A stretch of 64,000 nucleotides of DNA from Montifringilla adamsi (Eukaryota > Chordata > Aves > Passeriformes > Passeridae): the NCBI GenBank assembly GCA_017590115.1, contig JAGGNK010013559.1, forward strand, positions 2,298,305-2,362,304, written 5' to 3'. Positions 1 through 12,939 of this stretch are shown piece after piece. The position numbers were made by a program, and so were the translations under genes. Positions within the stretch are counted from its first letter, which is position 1; the number at the start of each line of letters is the position of its first letter. The notes below the pieces were generated by a model. The model was given only the letters and a program-made list of their open reading frames with translations. It was not told the DNA's origin and ran no database searches.

Positions 1-1894
1 GCACTGCCTCAGGGTGCAAATGTTACCCCTTAAGAATGACCCTGTTTTCAGGCCTAGGGGCGTTGCAGGAAGAGAAATTGTGACAGTTTAGATTACTCAG
101 GGATCTGAGTTTGTTTCCCAAACGTGAAACTAAATTCTCCTTCCACACCAGCTCTGCAAGCTCTGAAACCCTGCAGGTTTAGCTGGTTCCTCCCCAGCTG
201 GAACAGAAAACACCAGGCAATGTCACAGCTATTTCTTCTGTGTCACATTTATACAATGCAAAGACCAAATTGAAAGAAGATGAAAATCATAATTAGGCAA
301 GCAAGAACCTACAGTCTGAAAATTCATCCCTCTTTAGTCTAGTCTGAGGCATATATTGTATGAGACTCTGAAGAGCTGAGTTTTCAGAGCTGCATTTTCA
401 GAACTGAACTGCTTCCGAAAGCAGGGCCCCTAAAATAAGCAAGATTAGCAAATGTTCCCACCTCCAGCAGTTCTGACGATGACACCAACAGACAGATTTT
501 CATCACCCTTTTGGCTGAGCCCTTCTGGAACTGTGGACATATTTTCTACAGGCAGAATCCTTTCTAAAACTCCCCCTTTGCAACACAGAAACTGTACAGA
601 TTCCTAACTGCAGCCAAGTTTGACCACAGATCCAGCTCTCAGCCCTCTTTGTGGATACAAAAATGCTTTGGAGAAACAATATCAATATGGCTTTGCTAAT
701 TGATGGTTTGTGCTGGCTTTGACCCATCAGTTGATTGACCATTCTCAACTGTCATTTCCTAAACCCATTTTTTTTTTCTGCTTGTTTATCTTCCCCAGCC
801 TTGTTTGCACACAGCCACCACCCAAAAAACCTCTGTCCAGGGATTGGGATTTGTCACTCCTATTTCAGTAGCAGCAGAGCACAGAACAATGTAGGGCCTA
901 TGCAAACAAGTACTGCTGTTTTCTTTTGATTTTCATTTATTCCTTATGGTAAATCAGTGCATTCCAAACCAAACAAAAATCAGAAGATTTAAGAGCCAAA
1001 GAGCAGCCCAGAGCAATGTAACAGGGTCTGAGGGCAGGTTGCTTTTAGAGATGAAGCAACAAGTAGCCCTTGAAAGCAAATGAAATGTTTAACCTGTGCT
1101 GCATTCCTGAGATTGTTCCTGGCTGTAATGACACTTTGGCAGGAGCTCAGGTGCCTGGATCCCTGAACACCACAGGTCGGGGAGGCCTGGGCTGTGCATG
1201 TGAGCTCCCCTGCGTAGGGGCCACCTTCATCTTCACGTGGAGAGCACTTTGTGACAGATCCCCAGGACACTCCAGTGACCACCAGTAAGAGCTGTTTCAG
1301 TGGAGGTCAAAACTGTTTGGGTGTACAAGACACCAGGACTGGGAATTGTAACCCTGAGTTTTGTCCCAACTTTGTCACCAAGCTGGACCTTTCAGAAGAC
1401 CCTAAAGGACCATGCAAACTTCAGCCACTGCACTCCATAAAAACCCCTGATCCACACACCAGCTCCTCTTCAGATTTCATTTCAGCCCAGGCCGGTGCAT
1501 TACCTGACATTTGTAACCCACTGCAGGGCTGCTGTGTTTTTTGCATAGTTGGACAAAATTGCCAAGGAAAAGAAGGTGAAAGGAGCCCTGAGGATCCTGC
1601 ACATCACCTATCAACTTTCCCAGTGATCTCACAGAGCAGGACACAGAGCTCAGTCCCTCCCCTGACCATGAGGGGTCCCCGTGTGTCCTGCGCTCAGCAT
1701 CCCATGGGATAAACGAGGCTTTGAAGCCAGGCAGCCAAACATAATCTACCTTTACCTGCTTGTGGCAAAGCTGAGCTGGGATGAGCAGGCAGAGCCTGGA
1801 AAGCTGAGCTTATCTGTGTGTCACAGAGATCCCTTTGAACTGCTCCAAGCCCTTTGGAGCAGCTGCTCTCCCTCCTGCCGGAGCAGCGGCTTTT
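1..1894. other. Non-coding, nothing recognised
   Basis: AT-richer sequence (about 1-1000) passing into ordinary GC content. Open frames are short and match no family I know. No repeat or RNA gene was recognised. Confidence 0.5.
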
Positions 1895-2117
1895 CCTGGA
1901 TGCCAGGCTCCATCCGAACGAGACACCCAAGGCCAAGGGAGGCTGGCACAAAGGCGAGCTGGCAGGAATTCCTGCACTGGGAGCCGTGTGCCTGCGGGAC
2001 GAGCCTCCCAAAAAATCAACTCCGACACCGCCCGCACCGGAAAGCCCCGTCAGGCTCAAAAATGCCCCTTGAGGCTCAAGCACGTGGCAAAAAAAAAGGA
2101 CAAGGGGAGGAAAAAAA
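1895..2117. repeat. Dispersed duplication, copy 1
   Basis: About 220 bp, starting 'cctggatgccaggctccatc', recur in the same orientation at 7470-7700 with few substitutions and small indels (over 90 percent identical by eye). It contains no recognised gene. Short open frames across both copies are not conserved to a known protein. Confidence 0.93.
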
Positions 2118-2228
2118 GGGGTGGGTGCTGCTTTTTGGGATCGTGGCCGTGCTGGCTGCAGCTCCCCCAGGTCTGCCCCAGCTCAGAGCGAGCCTTGTTC
2201 CCATCCCAGCCGGAGCTGCCGTGGCGGG

Positions 2229-2326
2229 CAGGGATGAGAACAGTGCCCCAGAGGCATCTGCCTGCAGTGGGGCCATGGCAGACAGGGATGAGAACAGTGC
2301 CCCAGAGGCATCTGCCTGCAGTGGGG
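2229..2326. repeat. 54-bp tandem duplication
   Basis: Two nearly perfect copies of a unit beginning 'cagggatgagaacagtgccc'. It lies just past dispersed duplication copy 1. Confidence 0.95.
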
Positions 2327-2329
2327 TGT

Positions 2330-5300
2330 GCGCGGCTGATGCGCAAGGATGAACAGATGGGGTGATTACACAGGGAGAAATGGACGCTAATCGTATCCAG
2401 ATTCACCAGCTGCAGGATTTCCTCCTGAGCCCTAAAGTACAGGAAGCCCATACCTGCTTCGTTATCCTGTCTCTGTTCATTAGTCCCTCCCCCGCCCTGG
2501 GAACCGCAGCTCCGCTAATCCCCTGGGCAGGGGAGGCCGGCGCTGCAAAGCTGAGATCCAGATGGGAGCTCCTACCGTGCTCAGGCACGGCTGGACCCAG
2601 CCCCGGCTCAGATCCTGGCTGCCAGCTCCAGCACAGCCAGGCTCCACCAGCTCAGCTCTCCCTGCTCTGTGAGTTTGCTGCCAGGCTCTTCTTTTGCTGC
2701 TGCCCCTCTGAAGAGCCAGGAAGACTTCAGGGTTAGCAAGGTCAGCAACAAAGACTGTTGGGTTTGACACATCACTTAGTGTGTGTCTCCTCATCTCCGC
2801 TGAGATGCAGCCGCCCCTAGGGTGGAGTTTGGTGTGTGTTCACAGCACGTGGCTGTTGGGGACAGGGAGAGAAGGAAGTTTTGTGGATTTAAAGCAGCAG
2901 AAGCAATTCCCCACCACGCTGTAGGATGACTGGCCAGATTGGATGGGGAGGTGATGTTGGAAACCTCATCTGCATTATATCTGGGACACTGAAACATGCC
3001 AAGTGGATGGGTTTCATACCTGCTTGGATTTTGTGCAGTGCCACCTTGGAGGAAGGATCAAGGCCCTCCTTTTATCCATGTCCCTCTGCATTCATCCCAG
3101 CTCTCTTCAGAGGCAGCAAAGTGCTCCCAGCACACAGCAGCTGGGGGGATGGTCCCAGGCATCCTCCCTGTGGGCCTGCTCAGCTCCAAGGGTCTCAGCC
3201 CAATCCTCCTCCCACAAACTGGAGCTCTGGGAGCGATGTGCAGACACTGAAGCTATCAATCACATTGGCATCAGCAGCTGCCCTGACTTTTGGTGGAGTC
3301 TCTGTGAGGGGTTTCCTGCTAGGAAAACTCTATAACCCAACTTGTTGCTCTGAGTTGGGATTTTGGCACCTTCTCTCCTTGCATGCCCAGGCTGCCTCCA
3401 CTACAGCCTGAGCTCACCTTTCTGTTGTCAAAATTGATGCAAGCAAATTAGGCTGCTCCTGCCCTGCTGCCTGATCCCCATCCAGATTCACTCTGGCTCA
3501 CGTGCCAGGATGCCACGTGCTGCCCCACAACCTCCCTTCCTCTCATCAGAGCTGATGCCCAGTGTCAGGCAAACCCAGACTGAAGGATGGGAGAAGCTGA
3601 ACTCTTGGTGTTACCCCCAGAAGCTCCCAGGCCTTGCAAAGCTGCTTCAGGTCTTCACACCTGGCAATAAAACACCACCATGGACCATCCTGGGAGTCCA
3701 CACCAGGCCTGAAACTGAGATAAAGGTGGCTGTGGCTGCCCTGCACGGCCCTCAAGCTGCGGGGAAGAGGAAGAGGAGGAAGGAGAGAAAAGCAGGAGGA
3801 AGAAGCACAATGTTGTGGTCTTGCAGATGAGGAGAAACCTCCTGCCCAGCTCTGCAGGAGCCAGGGACGCACGGCCACCTCCCTTGGGCAGGGCCTCCCA
3901 AGCCCAGCAGGATGGTGATGCTGGCAGCAACCACAGAGGAGAAAAACACTGCTGGGGGGAAAGCCCTGGTGTGGGAATGAGCAGGAGAGGTTCACGTGAA
4001 GCCACCCCCAGCCACCTCCCAGAACAGGGTGATATTTGGTTGCCATCACCTCAGCAACAGCCCCCACCCCTCCGACTGCCCAGGCCTCGCCTCACACAGA
4101 GTTGGTTGTGTCCTTTGCTGGGCTGCTTCTCTCACATTTCCTGTGGCCAGGACTATCTGGAGAGCAGCCTTAGCATGCCAAACCCCGCGTGTCTCGTGGG
4201 CTTTCCAGCTGCAGAGCCAGACAGCACAGCTCAGTGCCCATGAGCAGCCCTGCAATAACAAACTGGTCACCTCCTGTGTCCTCCCAGGCCTCACCTCTCA
4301 CAGCAGCCAATTCTCACCAAAGTTAAACAGTAGCTACGAGCAACTCCAACATAAAAAACCAGTACCACAGGAAAAAGCTAGAGAGAAATTAGGAGCTGAG
4401 AAAGGTGGCAGAGAGAGAAAAGCACTGCAGGGGGAAAAATAAATGGTATTGATTCTTCTGAGGCCCTGCTGTGGGGTGGTACAGAGGGTGAATCCAGTCT
4501 GGCTGTGCTTGGACACCATGTTCCCCATGGAGCCTGCCAGCATCAGCTCTCCCTTGGATGGGCTTCTGCAAGGATCTCATGGAACTTGTACCCCCAAATC
4601 CCTTGGAACAATTAGTGGAAAGCCTGAGGGTGGAGCCCACAGAGGTCAAATTAGTCTCATTGCCTTTTAGCCCTTCTTTCCCCAGCAGAAGTGGTTCCTG
4701 GAGTGGTGAAGCTGTTTACATGGATGGTCCACCATGGGGGAACCTTTCCACCTCAGGTCTGGCCTGTGGGGACACAGAGCTCAGCATTTTCTGCAGCTGT
4801 AAATCAGGCAGTTCTCACCAATATAAATTTTGCTGTGAGTTGTAGGGGATTACCAAAAGAGAAAAAAAAAAAAAAAAAAGAGGAAAAAGAAAAAAGGAAA
4901 TCACAATTCAAACTCTGCCTTGGCCAAACTTGGTCTTTTTAAGGAAAGGAAATTACCCAGAGCCACCCTCGACAAACCTGGGGGCCTGATCCTGCTGTGA
5001 GGAATGTCTGTGCAAACCCAGAGTGGCTCTGCTGCCTGCTGGGGGTTACAGCAGCTGAACGAGGCTCCAGCCTCAGAGCAAAGCTCCTGGTCTCCTGCCA
5101 GGAGATGGAGCAGAGCTCACACCAGAGCAGCCTGGAGCAAACTGGGGTTTCAGAGGCAATAAACAGCAGAAGGATCTGACTGCCCCTTTCAAGAATTCAC
5201 CCTTTCTGCTGAGCCATGTTCTGGAAGCATGAGCCCTGTTTTGCTGTGAGCTGTGGAATAAAACAGCTGTGTCCCTTGGCTGGACGGCTCTTCCAGGGGT

Positions 5301-6200
5301 GCCAGATGTTTTGCTTAGGACACGTCAGAAGAGCCTTGCTTGAGTTCAGACTTTTTTTTTCTCTCAGGCTGCTTGCAGGAGCTTCAGTGGGGTTTTGGGG
5401 TTTTTTAATATTTGTTCTCCACCAGATTTTCGCAGGAAAGCAATAGGGATTGGGAGCAAATTGGGAAAGGTCTGGTTTCACCCCAGCCCCTCTTTGTATA
5501 AATAATCTGCAAGGGAAAAGCTGCAGTGATGAGTAAAACACTTGTGCTGCCTTTTCACTGGAATTAAGGGTCTGGATGTAACCCACTGTGTCCACGTGCT
5601 CTGCTGAAGAGACCATCCTGGCACATCTTGGCGATCAGACCCCACAAATGCCTGACTGCCCCCAGCTCCACAACGTGGGAATTCCAGCTGCCAGACCAGC
5701 CCTGGGGTGTTGTGGAAACAGCACAAGCAAGGTCCAGGAGCGGACCTCAGCGTCTCAGCTACCAAACCAGGGTGCACGAGGCCACAGAGCTCCCTGCGGG
5801 GTCAGGAAGATGTGAAATTCCCAGGACATCATCTCTGGGAGGCTATCACCATCCTGGTGGGTAAGGCAGTTTTGGGAATGTCCCCAGAGCAGGGCTGATA
5901 GAGCCAGTGCAGATTGCTGGGTCACGGAGGCAGAGAAGGGCCGCAGCATTTGGGTGCTTTGTGGCCAGTTTGAAGGTTTTACTGTAGGGCCATGCCTCGC
6001 TGACTGAAAAAGGGGTTTTTTTCAGAGAAAGGAGGAGGAGCAGGGAGGCTGGGCAGCGGGGAAGAGGAGGAAAAATTTGGTGAAGGAGGAGGGGTGGCTT
6101 TCATGGCTCTGAGCGCCTGCAGAGTGCGCGGCAGCCAGGAAGGAGGACCCTGCCCTGCAAACAAGCTGCTTTTGTTGTGTCCCAGCCAGGCCTAAATTAA
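2330..6200. other. Non-coding, nothing recognised
   Basis: Ordinary sequence with a poly(A)-like run at about 4861-4900. No coding exon, PI16-like or CPNE5-like segment, or RNA gene was found by eye, although those genes lie on this side of MTCH1 in human. Confidence 0.5.
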
Positions 6201-6346
6201 GTTTGACAGAAAGAGGGCATATTCCCCCACGCTGGGGCAAGCCCTGGGCTCGGGTAGGGCTGGGCCACCCTGCGGAGCCTCGGCCGTGCCAAACCTCGCC
6301 CCGGTGCGAGGCGCGAACCTGCACGAGGCCGGAGGAGCCGCACGGC

Positions 6347-6434
6347 CCGGGAACATCCCGAGCCTTCGCAGGGCTTCCTCCAGCAGCAGCCGGGAACATC
6401 CCGAGCCTTCGCAGGGCTTCCTCCAGCAGCAGCC
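6347..6434. repeat. 43-bp perfect tandem duplication
   Basis: Two copies of a unit beginning 'ccgggaacatcccgagcctt' inside the CpG-rich block. Confidence 0.95.
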
Positions 6435-7469
6435 GGCCCAGCCCCAAGGCCGTCGTGGCTCCAGGAAAAGCCACCTCCGGAGTGCCCCGTCCCGCCCCGC
6501 TGCCGGGCATCTCCCAGCCCCGCGCCTGCCTGGGCACGCCGTGCCAGCGTGGGGAACCAGCCAGCTTCTAAACAGTTAATGCTGACAAAACCAGGCGGCT
6601 TGAGTTCCCTCCTTCCCAGACCGCTCCTGGTGGAACTCACCCCCTTCAAATGAAATGAAATAAAATTATCCTCCTGCTCTGACCTCGCCCCGGTGTCCTC
6701 CCCGCTGTCCTCTCGTCCTCCCTGTCCGTGCATCCGCTCTTGCCGTGCCCCCACCCTGCGCTGGCGCTGCCGGGAGTGCCCGTGCCCAGCATCTCCCACC
6801 ACGTTTGCTCCGGCTGCCATGTTGAATTGCAAATCCGACATGATTCGACACATTCTCCCCCTTCGGTGGTGCCCGGTGGGGAACTAAAGAGGCACCCGGG
6901 CGACAACGCCCAGCTCCGGGTGGCTCTTGGGGACGTCCCGGGTGGTGGGGCGAGGGCAGGGAGAGAAATCACCCTCCAGTTCTGCTCCAAATGCTGCACG
7001 TAGGGACCTGCCTATCTGCTATACATCCCTCTCTGGGAGACTGATTAAAGTCGGGTGTTTTAGCACCAAGGGCCAGAGGACTCGGCGGGAAGGGATTTCG
7101 GGGAGAAGGCAGGTTACAGCAACAACAAAGCAACGGAGCAAGTGGAGGAACAGAACGTTATTTCAAATCAAAGGCAAAAAAACCCCAACCGCACGGACAA
7201 AAAAAAAAAAAAACAAAAAAAAAACCAACCAAAATTAAGAGTGAGGTTCGATTTCGTACCAAGGCAGCAAGAGAGACGCACCGTGGAAGAGAGTGGTTTT
7301 GTTGTTGAGTAGTGGCTGGATTTAGCTCCGCTTATCCGGACAATCATCGGGGAAGGATCCTTTTCCGAGAAAGGCCAGTTTGAGTGAGACAGCTTTTTTT
7401 TTTCCCTTCTCTCGCTCGCTCTCTCCCCTTTCCTTCTCCTCGCAGCTCAATGCCAAGAAATGGGCGGTG

Positions 7470-7700
7470 CCTGGATGCCAGGCTCCATCCGAACGAGACA
7501 CCCAAGGCCAAGGGAGGCTGGCACAAAGGCGAGCTGGCAGGAATTCCTGCACTGGGAGCCGCGCGCCTGCGGGACGAGCCCGTCACCTCCCAAAAAATCA
7601 ACCTCCGACACCGCCCGCTCCGGAAAGTTGCCCCATCAGGCTCAAAAACGCCCCTTGAGGCTCAAGCACATGGCGAAAAAAAGGACAAGGGGAGGAAAAA
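7470..7700. repeat. Dispersed duplication, copy 2
   Basis: Partner of 1895-2117, lying inside the CpG-rich block. Relative to copy 1 it has small insertions near 7580 and 7627. The spacing between copies is about 5.6 kb. Confidence 0.93.
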
Positions 7701-10480
7701 ACCCCCAAACCCCTCTTTGCATCGATGCAGGGTAAACAAAAGGCCTGGGGAGGTGGATTATTTTTTCCGCCCTCCCCATGCTCCTTTTCCCGCCTTCCCA
7801 TCCCTCTCCTCCCTCCTCTTGTCCTCCATCGTTGTCTCCCTTGCACGCTGCCCCGGCGTCCAGGCAGAAATGAGCCCTTGACTCCCTCCTTCCTGGTTTT
7901 AGCACAACAGGAGGTGGTGGGTCCTTGAATAGGAACACACACACCCAACGCGAGAGGGACCCAATGGGGGCAGAAAAAAAAGAGGACAAAATATATATAC
8001 GTACATAGAAACAACAACCCACCCGCCATGGAGGACGGTTGGAAGCAGTTGCTGCCCAGGGTGGCAGATTGGGGGTGGTTTGGGTGCCAGGGGGTATTTT
8101 TGGCCTTATTTTGTTGCTGCCCGAGCACCTGGGTCGTGCTGATTGTAAAAGAGAGTCACAGCAGGTTGGGGAAGGGAGCGGAGGGGGGGCAGCTGGGGTT
8201 GGTAGTGCTGCTGGGGAGATGCCAAAAAACCAAAACAAAACACGTTTTCATTTTGTCTGCACCAGCCTGGGCGCAGGCGAGCGCGGGAGAGAGGGAGGGA
8301 GAGGGAGGCGCACGCCAACAGAAAGCCGCCGTGCTCAGACGCGGGCCTGCGGCCACGTCCCTCCGCAGCCGCCCCAGCAGCCGTTCCCGCTCCCTCGTCC
8401 CCCTCTCCCTGCCCACCCGGCTTCGCCTGCCAAGTCCGAGTTGGCACGGCTCCCCCGGCTGCGCCGAACAAAGCCGTCACCCATCCCCGAGCCGGCGCTG
8501 ACAGTAAGCAAAGTGACAGGCGCATCTTCCGCATGTTAATCCAAACGGCAAGAAGGCGAGCGAGCGGCAGAGGCCCCCCCGTGCCATGCACACACACCCC
8601 CCCCGCCACCGAGCCACCCACCCCACCCTTGGCACCCGACAGCCCCGGTGGCCTCGTGCAGGGATGGCGAGGCCCCCGCCGGCGGGAGCACCGAAGGCTC
8701 CTCGTCGGCGAAGCTTAAATCGAGCCGAAGCCCCGCTCGGCGGGCAAACGAGGCCACTCGGCATCTGCTGTACCTGTTCCCGCTGCCTTCATCTCGCCTT
8801 GGAACCGTGACAAGAGCGCACTCGCCTCTGGTGGGCTCTCAAAGCCGCGGGTCTGTAACCCTTTGCAGGAAGTTGGCACCGATCCCAGGTAGGACTTTAC
8901 TCCCCGGCTCTCGCTCTCTCCCCCCACCTCCGCCTCCTGCTCCCTCCCCTCCGCTCCCCCACCCATCCTGTCCCTTGGGCCCCTCTTGCGTCCCCCAAAA
9001 CACCACCCGGCCCCCGTTGCCCCTGCGCTGCTCACCCGCCTCGTTGGCCAGGGGTAGCATGGGGGGCGGCCGACGGCTGCTGGGCGCCCACCAAGCCCTC
9101 GTGCCCACCGCCCTTGCACACATACCCTGGAAGGATGACCTGGGCAAGACAGAGAACAACAACTTCCTGCTCCGGCTCCCTAAAACGCCTGTTTCCACGC
9201 AGGGGTTAGGCAGCGCGGCGAGACGGGGGGAGCTGGGAGGAGGTTTGGGGGTTTGTCGTCATTGAACCAGGCTTTTTTTCTTTTCCTCTTTTTTTTTTTT
9301 TTTTGGCTTTTTTCTTCTTTTTTTCCCCTTTTTTTAAAGTCTTTTTTCTATTTTTTCCTGCCTTTTTTCCTTTTTTTAATGCCTTTTTTTTTTTTTAAAC
9401 ATATATTTTTGCCCTGCAGTCCAAACCCAACGCGAAGGGAAAGGAGGGGAAGAGAAATCAGATGGGAAGAGAATAGCTCCAAGTCGGCAGGACAATGCAC
9501 GGGAAACGGGGAGATTAGCGTAGCTCTCGAAATCCATCACGCCCGCCCCGTTTCTGAACCGTTCGCCCCCGCGCCTCGTCTTTTTTAATTCTCCCAGCTC
9601 CTGAATTATTCCAGTCCACAAGCAGGAGGGGAGCGCACAGTCCGGAGTCCCTCAGAGCTGCCAAGAGCATTGCAACAGGAAAGAAAGGAAGCGGGAGAGA
9701 GAGAGCCAGGCAGAGCCCTCACAATCGAGCAGCGAGAAGAGCAAGGAAAAATTAACATCCAATTAGTGCCGTGTTTAACGAGGGAGACAGAGGCGGCTGT
9801 TGTTTTATTGCCCTGTTCTTTTCAGGCACATCTGACAGGCAGCAGGGAAGGCACCCCCTGCTCCGAGTGACGTCATCATATTTTATTTTTTAATTATTTC
9901 CCCCCCCTCCCCCGTCTTTCCTCCTCTAAGTTTTGCACAGATGAACTCGGCCAGAGAAATTTGGGACTTTCTCACATTCAAGCCACTGGCTCCCCCCTCC
10001 ACCTCCAGCCTCCCCCCATCCACCGACAGCAACCCCGGAAAAACAACAGCGCCAACCCACCCCAAAGTCTTTGTTCTTCCAAAAACAAAAGAAAAAAAGG
10101 AGGAAAGAAAAAAAAAATCAGCGTTGGGATGAGAGCTGGAGGGAGCCTGGAGGAGGTTTCTCGGCGTGCGCGTCCGAGTGTGTGCGTGCGGCGGTCGGTC
10201 CCTCTCCCGTCCCTCTCCCCAGACACTCGCTCGCCTTGTAAAACTTTGCTGCATGTGACGCTGCTCCGGCCTCCTCTGGCAGCCTGACAAGAGCCGCCCG
10301 GCCGCACAGCGCAGGCGGCTTTTCAGGGAGAAACTCCATTCCGAGGGATGGGAGCACTCACATGTCTGCAGCGAGGGTCAGTGCCTCGAGACAGGGCCGC
10401 AGCCGCGGCGACGCCGACCCTCGCCATGCCAGCCCGGCCTGGGGTCACAGCAGGGGGAGAGGGGCTGAGTTTAAAGCTGG

Positions 10481-12939
10481 GGAGACTTTTCCACTCCTGT
10501 TTCTCCCCTGGGATGGGGGGCCCAGTGCGGTGAAAGTGCCGAGGGAGGTGTGGAGGGGTCTCGGTGGCTGCAGGGAAAGGAGCGTGACCTTGTGCTGACC
10601 TTGTGCTGCCACCTCTTCCCCAAAAACCTAGATGCCCTCGGGGTGGGATGAAACACCACCTGAGAGCACTGCCCAGGAGGGAACACAGCAGCTCAGTTTA
10701 GGGAGATTTGAGGGAGTTTACCCTAAAAAAATGACCGCAGCAGGCAAGCAGGAGCACGGAAAGCAGCTTCCCCACATCCTTCCCATCCTCTTACCAGCCG
10801 TGAGTGATGGACGGAGCTGTCACTGTCAGTGTGGCAGGTCAGGCTGCCGTGCTGAGCTTTGCTCCTGTGCTCTTTGTGGCCTCTTCTCCTTGATTCCAGA
10901 TGGGATTTCCCTTATCCAGGGGGGAATCCATGAGGACCTGGCTCCTCTGTAATCCCCCATTTCGAGTGAAGGCCATCCCAGGGGATGGGGCTGTGTGAAG
11001 ACAGGGACAGGTCCAGGGCCACCGTGCCGCTGGTGCCTGGGTCCAGTCCAAGTCCCCACCCTGAGCATTTCCTGGCACCAGCCGGCCCCACCACCCCAGC
11101 AGCAGAATCTCCTCTGTGAGGGTTATTATTTTTTACATATATATATATATATTTTTTTTTTTAAAGGAATTATTTGCCTACGTGGAGCTCAGCGCTGCGG
11201 GAGAACAGAGCAAACAGCCTTATCAAGGGCAGCTGTGCCACAGGGCACTTCCTCATGCGTGGCTGCAAGATGGGGCCCTCCATGGCTGCGGGGGAGGGCT
11301 GGCAGCTCCTGGTCTTCCCTCTGACCAGACACCAGGGAGACACCAGGCACCATCCAGACATCAGGAGGGCTCTCTGGGATGTTTCCCTCCCAGCTCCACG
11401 GCAGGAGAGTGGCACGGCCAGGAGGGGTTTGGACTGAACTGAAGGGTCTTCAGCAGGACGACTCTGCAGGGGAAAGGAGAGGATGGAACATTGGCTCTGA
11501 GCTCAGCTGCACTTCCCTGGGCACAAAGGCTCATCTTGCTGCTTTCCAGATCCTGCCAGACTCGAGCATCCATGCCCAGTGGAGAGACAGACCAGCCTTG
11601 ACCTGAGATTCCCTCTCCTGGCTGCTGTCGCTGCCTCCCTTCTCCCCCGGGCAGCTGGGAGCAGATGAGGCCAAAGTCCCAGCAATCTCAGTTCTCCACT
11701 GGAGGCTGATAAATGGTGTGGGCACGGAACAGCAGCGATCCCCACCCAGCCTGGCTTTGTGCAGGAGAGTCAATATTTAAACCAGAGGTTGTTTCCTGGG
11801 CAGACAGGGGAGCGCCAGCGGGACAAACCCCCGGCTCCATCCCGGGCGCCAGACCCAAACCTCCTCCTCCACCCCTTCATTTGTTCTCCCGACCACATGT
11901 TCCACCCTGGATCCCCTCTCCTGTGGGAATGGGGCCCTATCCCCTTCAGCTGGGATACCTGAGCACCAGCTACAGGGCCAGGCACTGACTAATGGGTAGC
12001 AATTTAAGGGAGAGGGATGCCCAGCCAGGGTTTGGGTTGTCTCCTTGCCTGCTCCTGGTGAAGACATTTGTCCTTGTGGTGGGGCCCCTCAATGAAACAC
12101 GGGACAAAAAGAATCAGGGATAGAAAAAGGAGGTGAAGAAATATTCAACCATCCTGAAAATGGCAGCCCCTTGCTTCAAAGTAAGGCAGTGCAGTGAAAG
12201 CTCTGAAACCTGTTTTTCATTTAAATTGAGCAAAAACTACAGTCAACTGTTGGGTTTTCAGCCAAGTTTGTGGGCCCTGATGAACTGGGCAGAAATTACT
12301 GCCAGGATGCATCCACTGGTGCAGCTTTAGGTAAATCCCTTAGGTAAATTCCTTAGGTAAACTCCTCAAAGGACAGGAAATAGCACTTTTCCCTGCAGTG
12401 GCTGCAGTCAGGCTGTGCAGGGGCTGCAGGAGGTTTGACAGGCATGTGAGCAGCAGAAGGTGGCTTTAATTTGGAGGGCAAAGGTACATGTTGCTGAGCA
12501 GGTGCTGTGTGACCTGGCAGGTGCAATGCCCTGTGTGGGAGCAGGTCATAAAACAAGGTGATTAAAGGGAAGGATGGAGCTGTGAGGGGGAAGATGGCTG
12601 AGCCCACCTCACTCGTCTGACAACAGCAAAGGGTCTCTATCACCCCTTTCCAGAAGACCTCAGGGTCAATTTTAACTCCAAAAACCTAATTCCATATATA
12701 TTGCTTCAAGCACCCAAGCCCTCTGCTGCCTCCATCCTCACTCCAGGTGCACCCACTGCAATTTGCTCAGCCTAAATATGCCCATCTTCCATGGAGGTGA
12801 GGAAAATCAGGGGGAATCTGAGTTTTAAACAGCTGGTTTAGCCCCTGATTTGTAGAAAAGACCAAAGAAAGTGTCTGTCTTAAACTGAAACCTTCCCTGA
12901 GGGAGCACATTATACAGGGAAAAAAATCACCAAAAAACC
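10481..12939. other. Non-coding, nothing recognised
   Basis: Contains a (TA)n run followed by T-run at about 11137-11163. There is no recognisable exon, RNA gene or transposon. Confidence 0.5.

Larger units (their letters stand above)
6200..10480. promoter_or_regulatory. CpG-rich block without assigned gene
   Basis: Several CpG-dense patches (about 6240-6560, 8270-8530, 8640-8890 and 10150-10450) are separated by poly-T or poly-A rich DNA (7195-7230, 9270-9400). A palindromic CRE (TGACGTCA) is at 9867-9874, next to an AT-rich tract. The pattern suggests a promoter or first-exon region, but I cannot identify a coding exon on either strand. It could serve a gene outside the window or a non-coding RNA. 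Confidence 0.5.

Noticed and set aside
1..12900. Expected PI16, PPIL1 or CPNE5 exons left of MTCH1, as in human
   Set aside because: Searched by eye in both strands for CAP-domain and copine motifs; none seen. Local gene order may differ here or the genes lie beyond the window.
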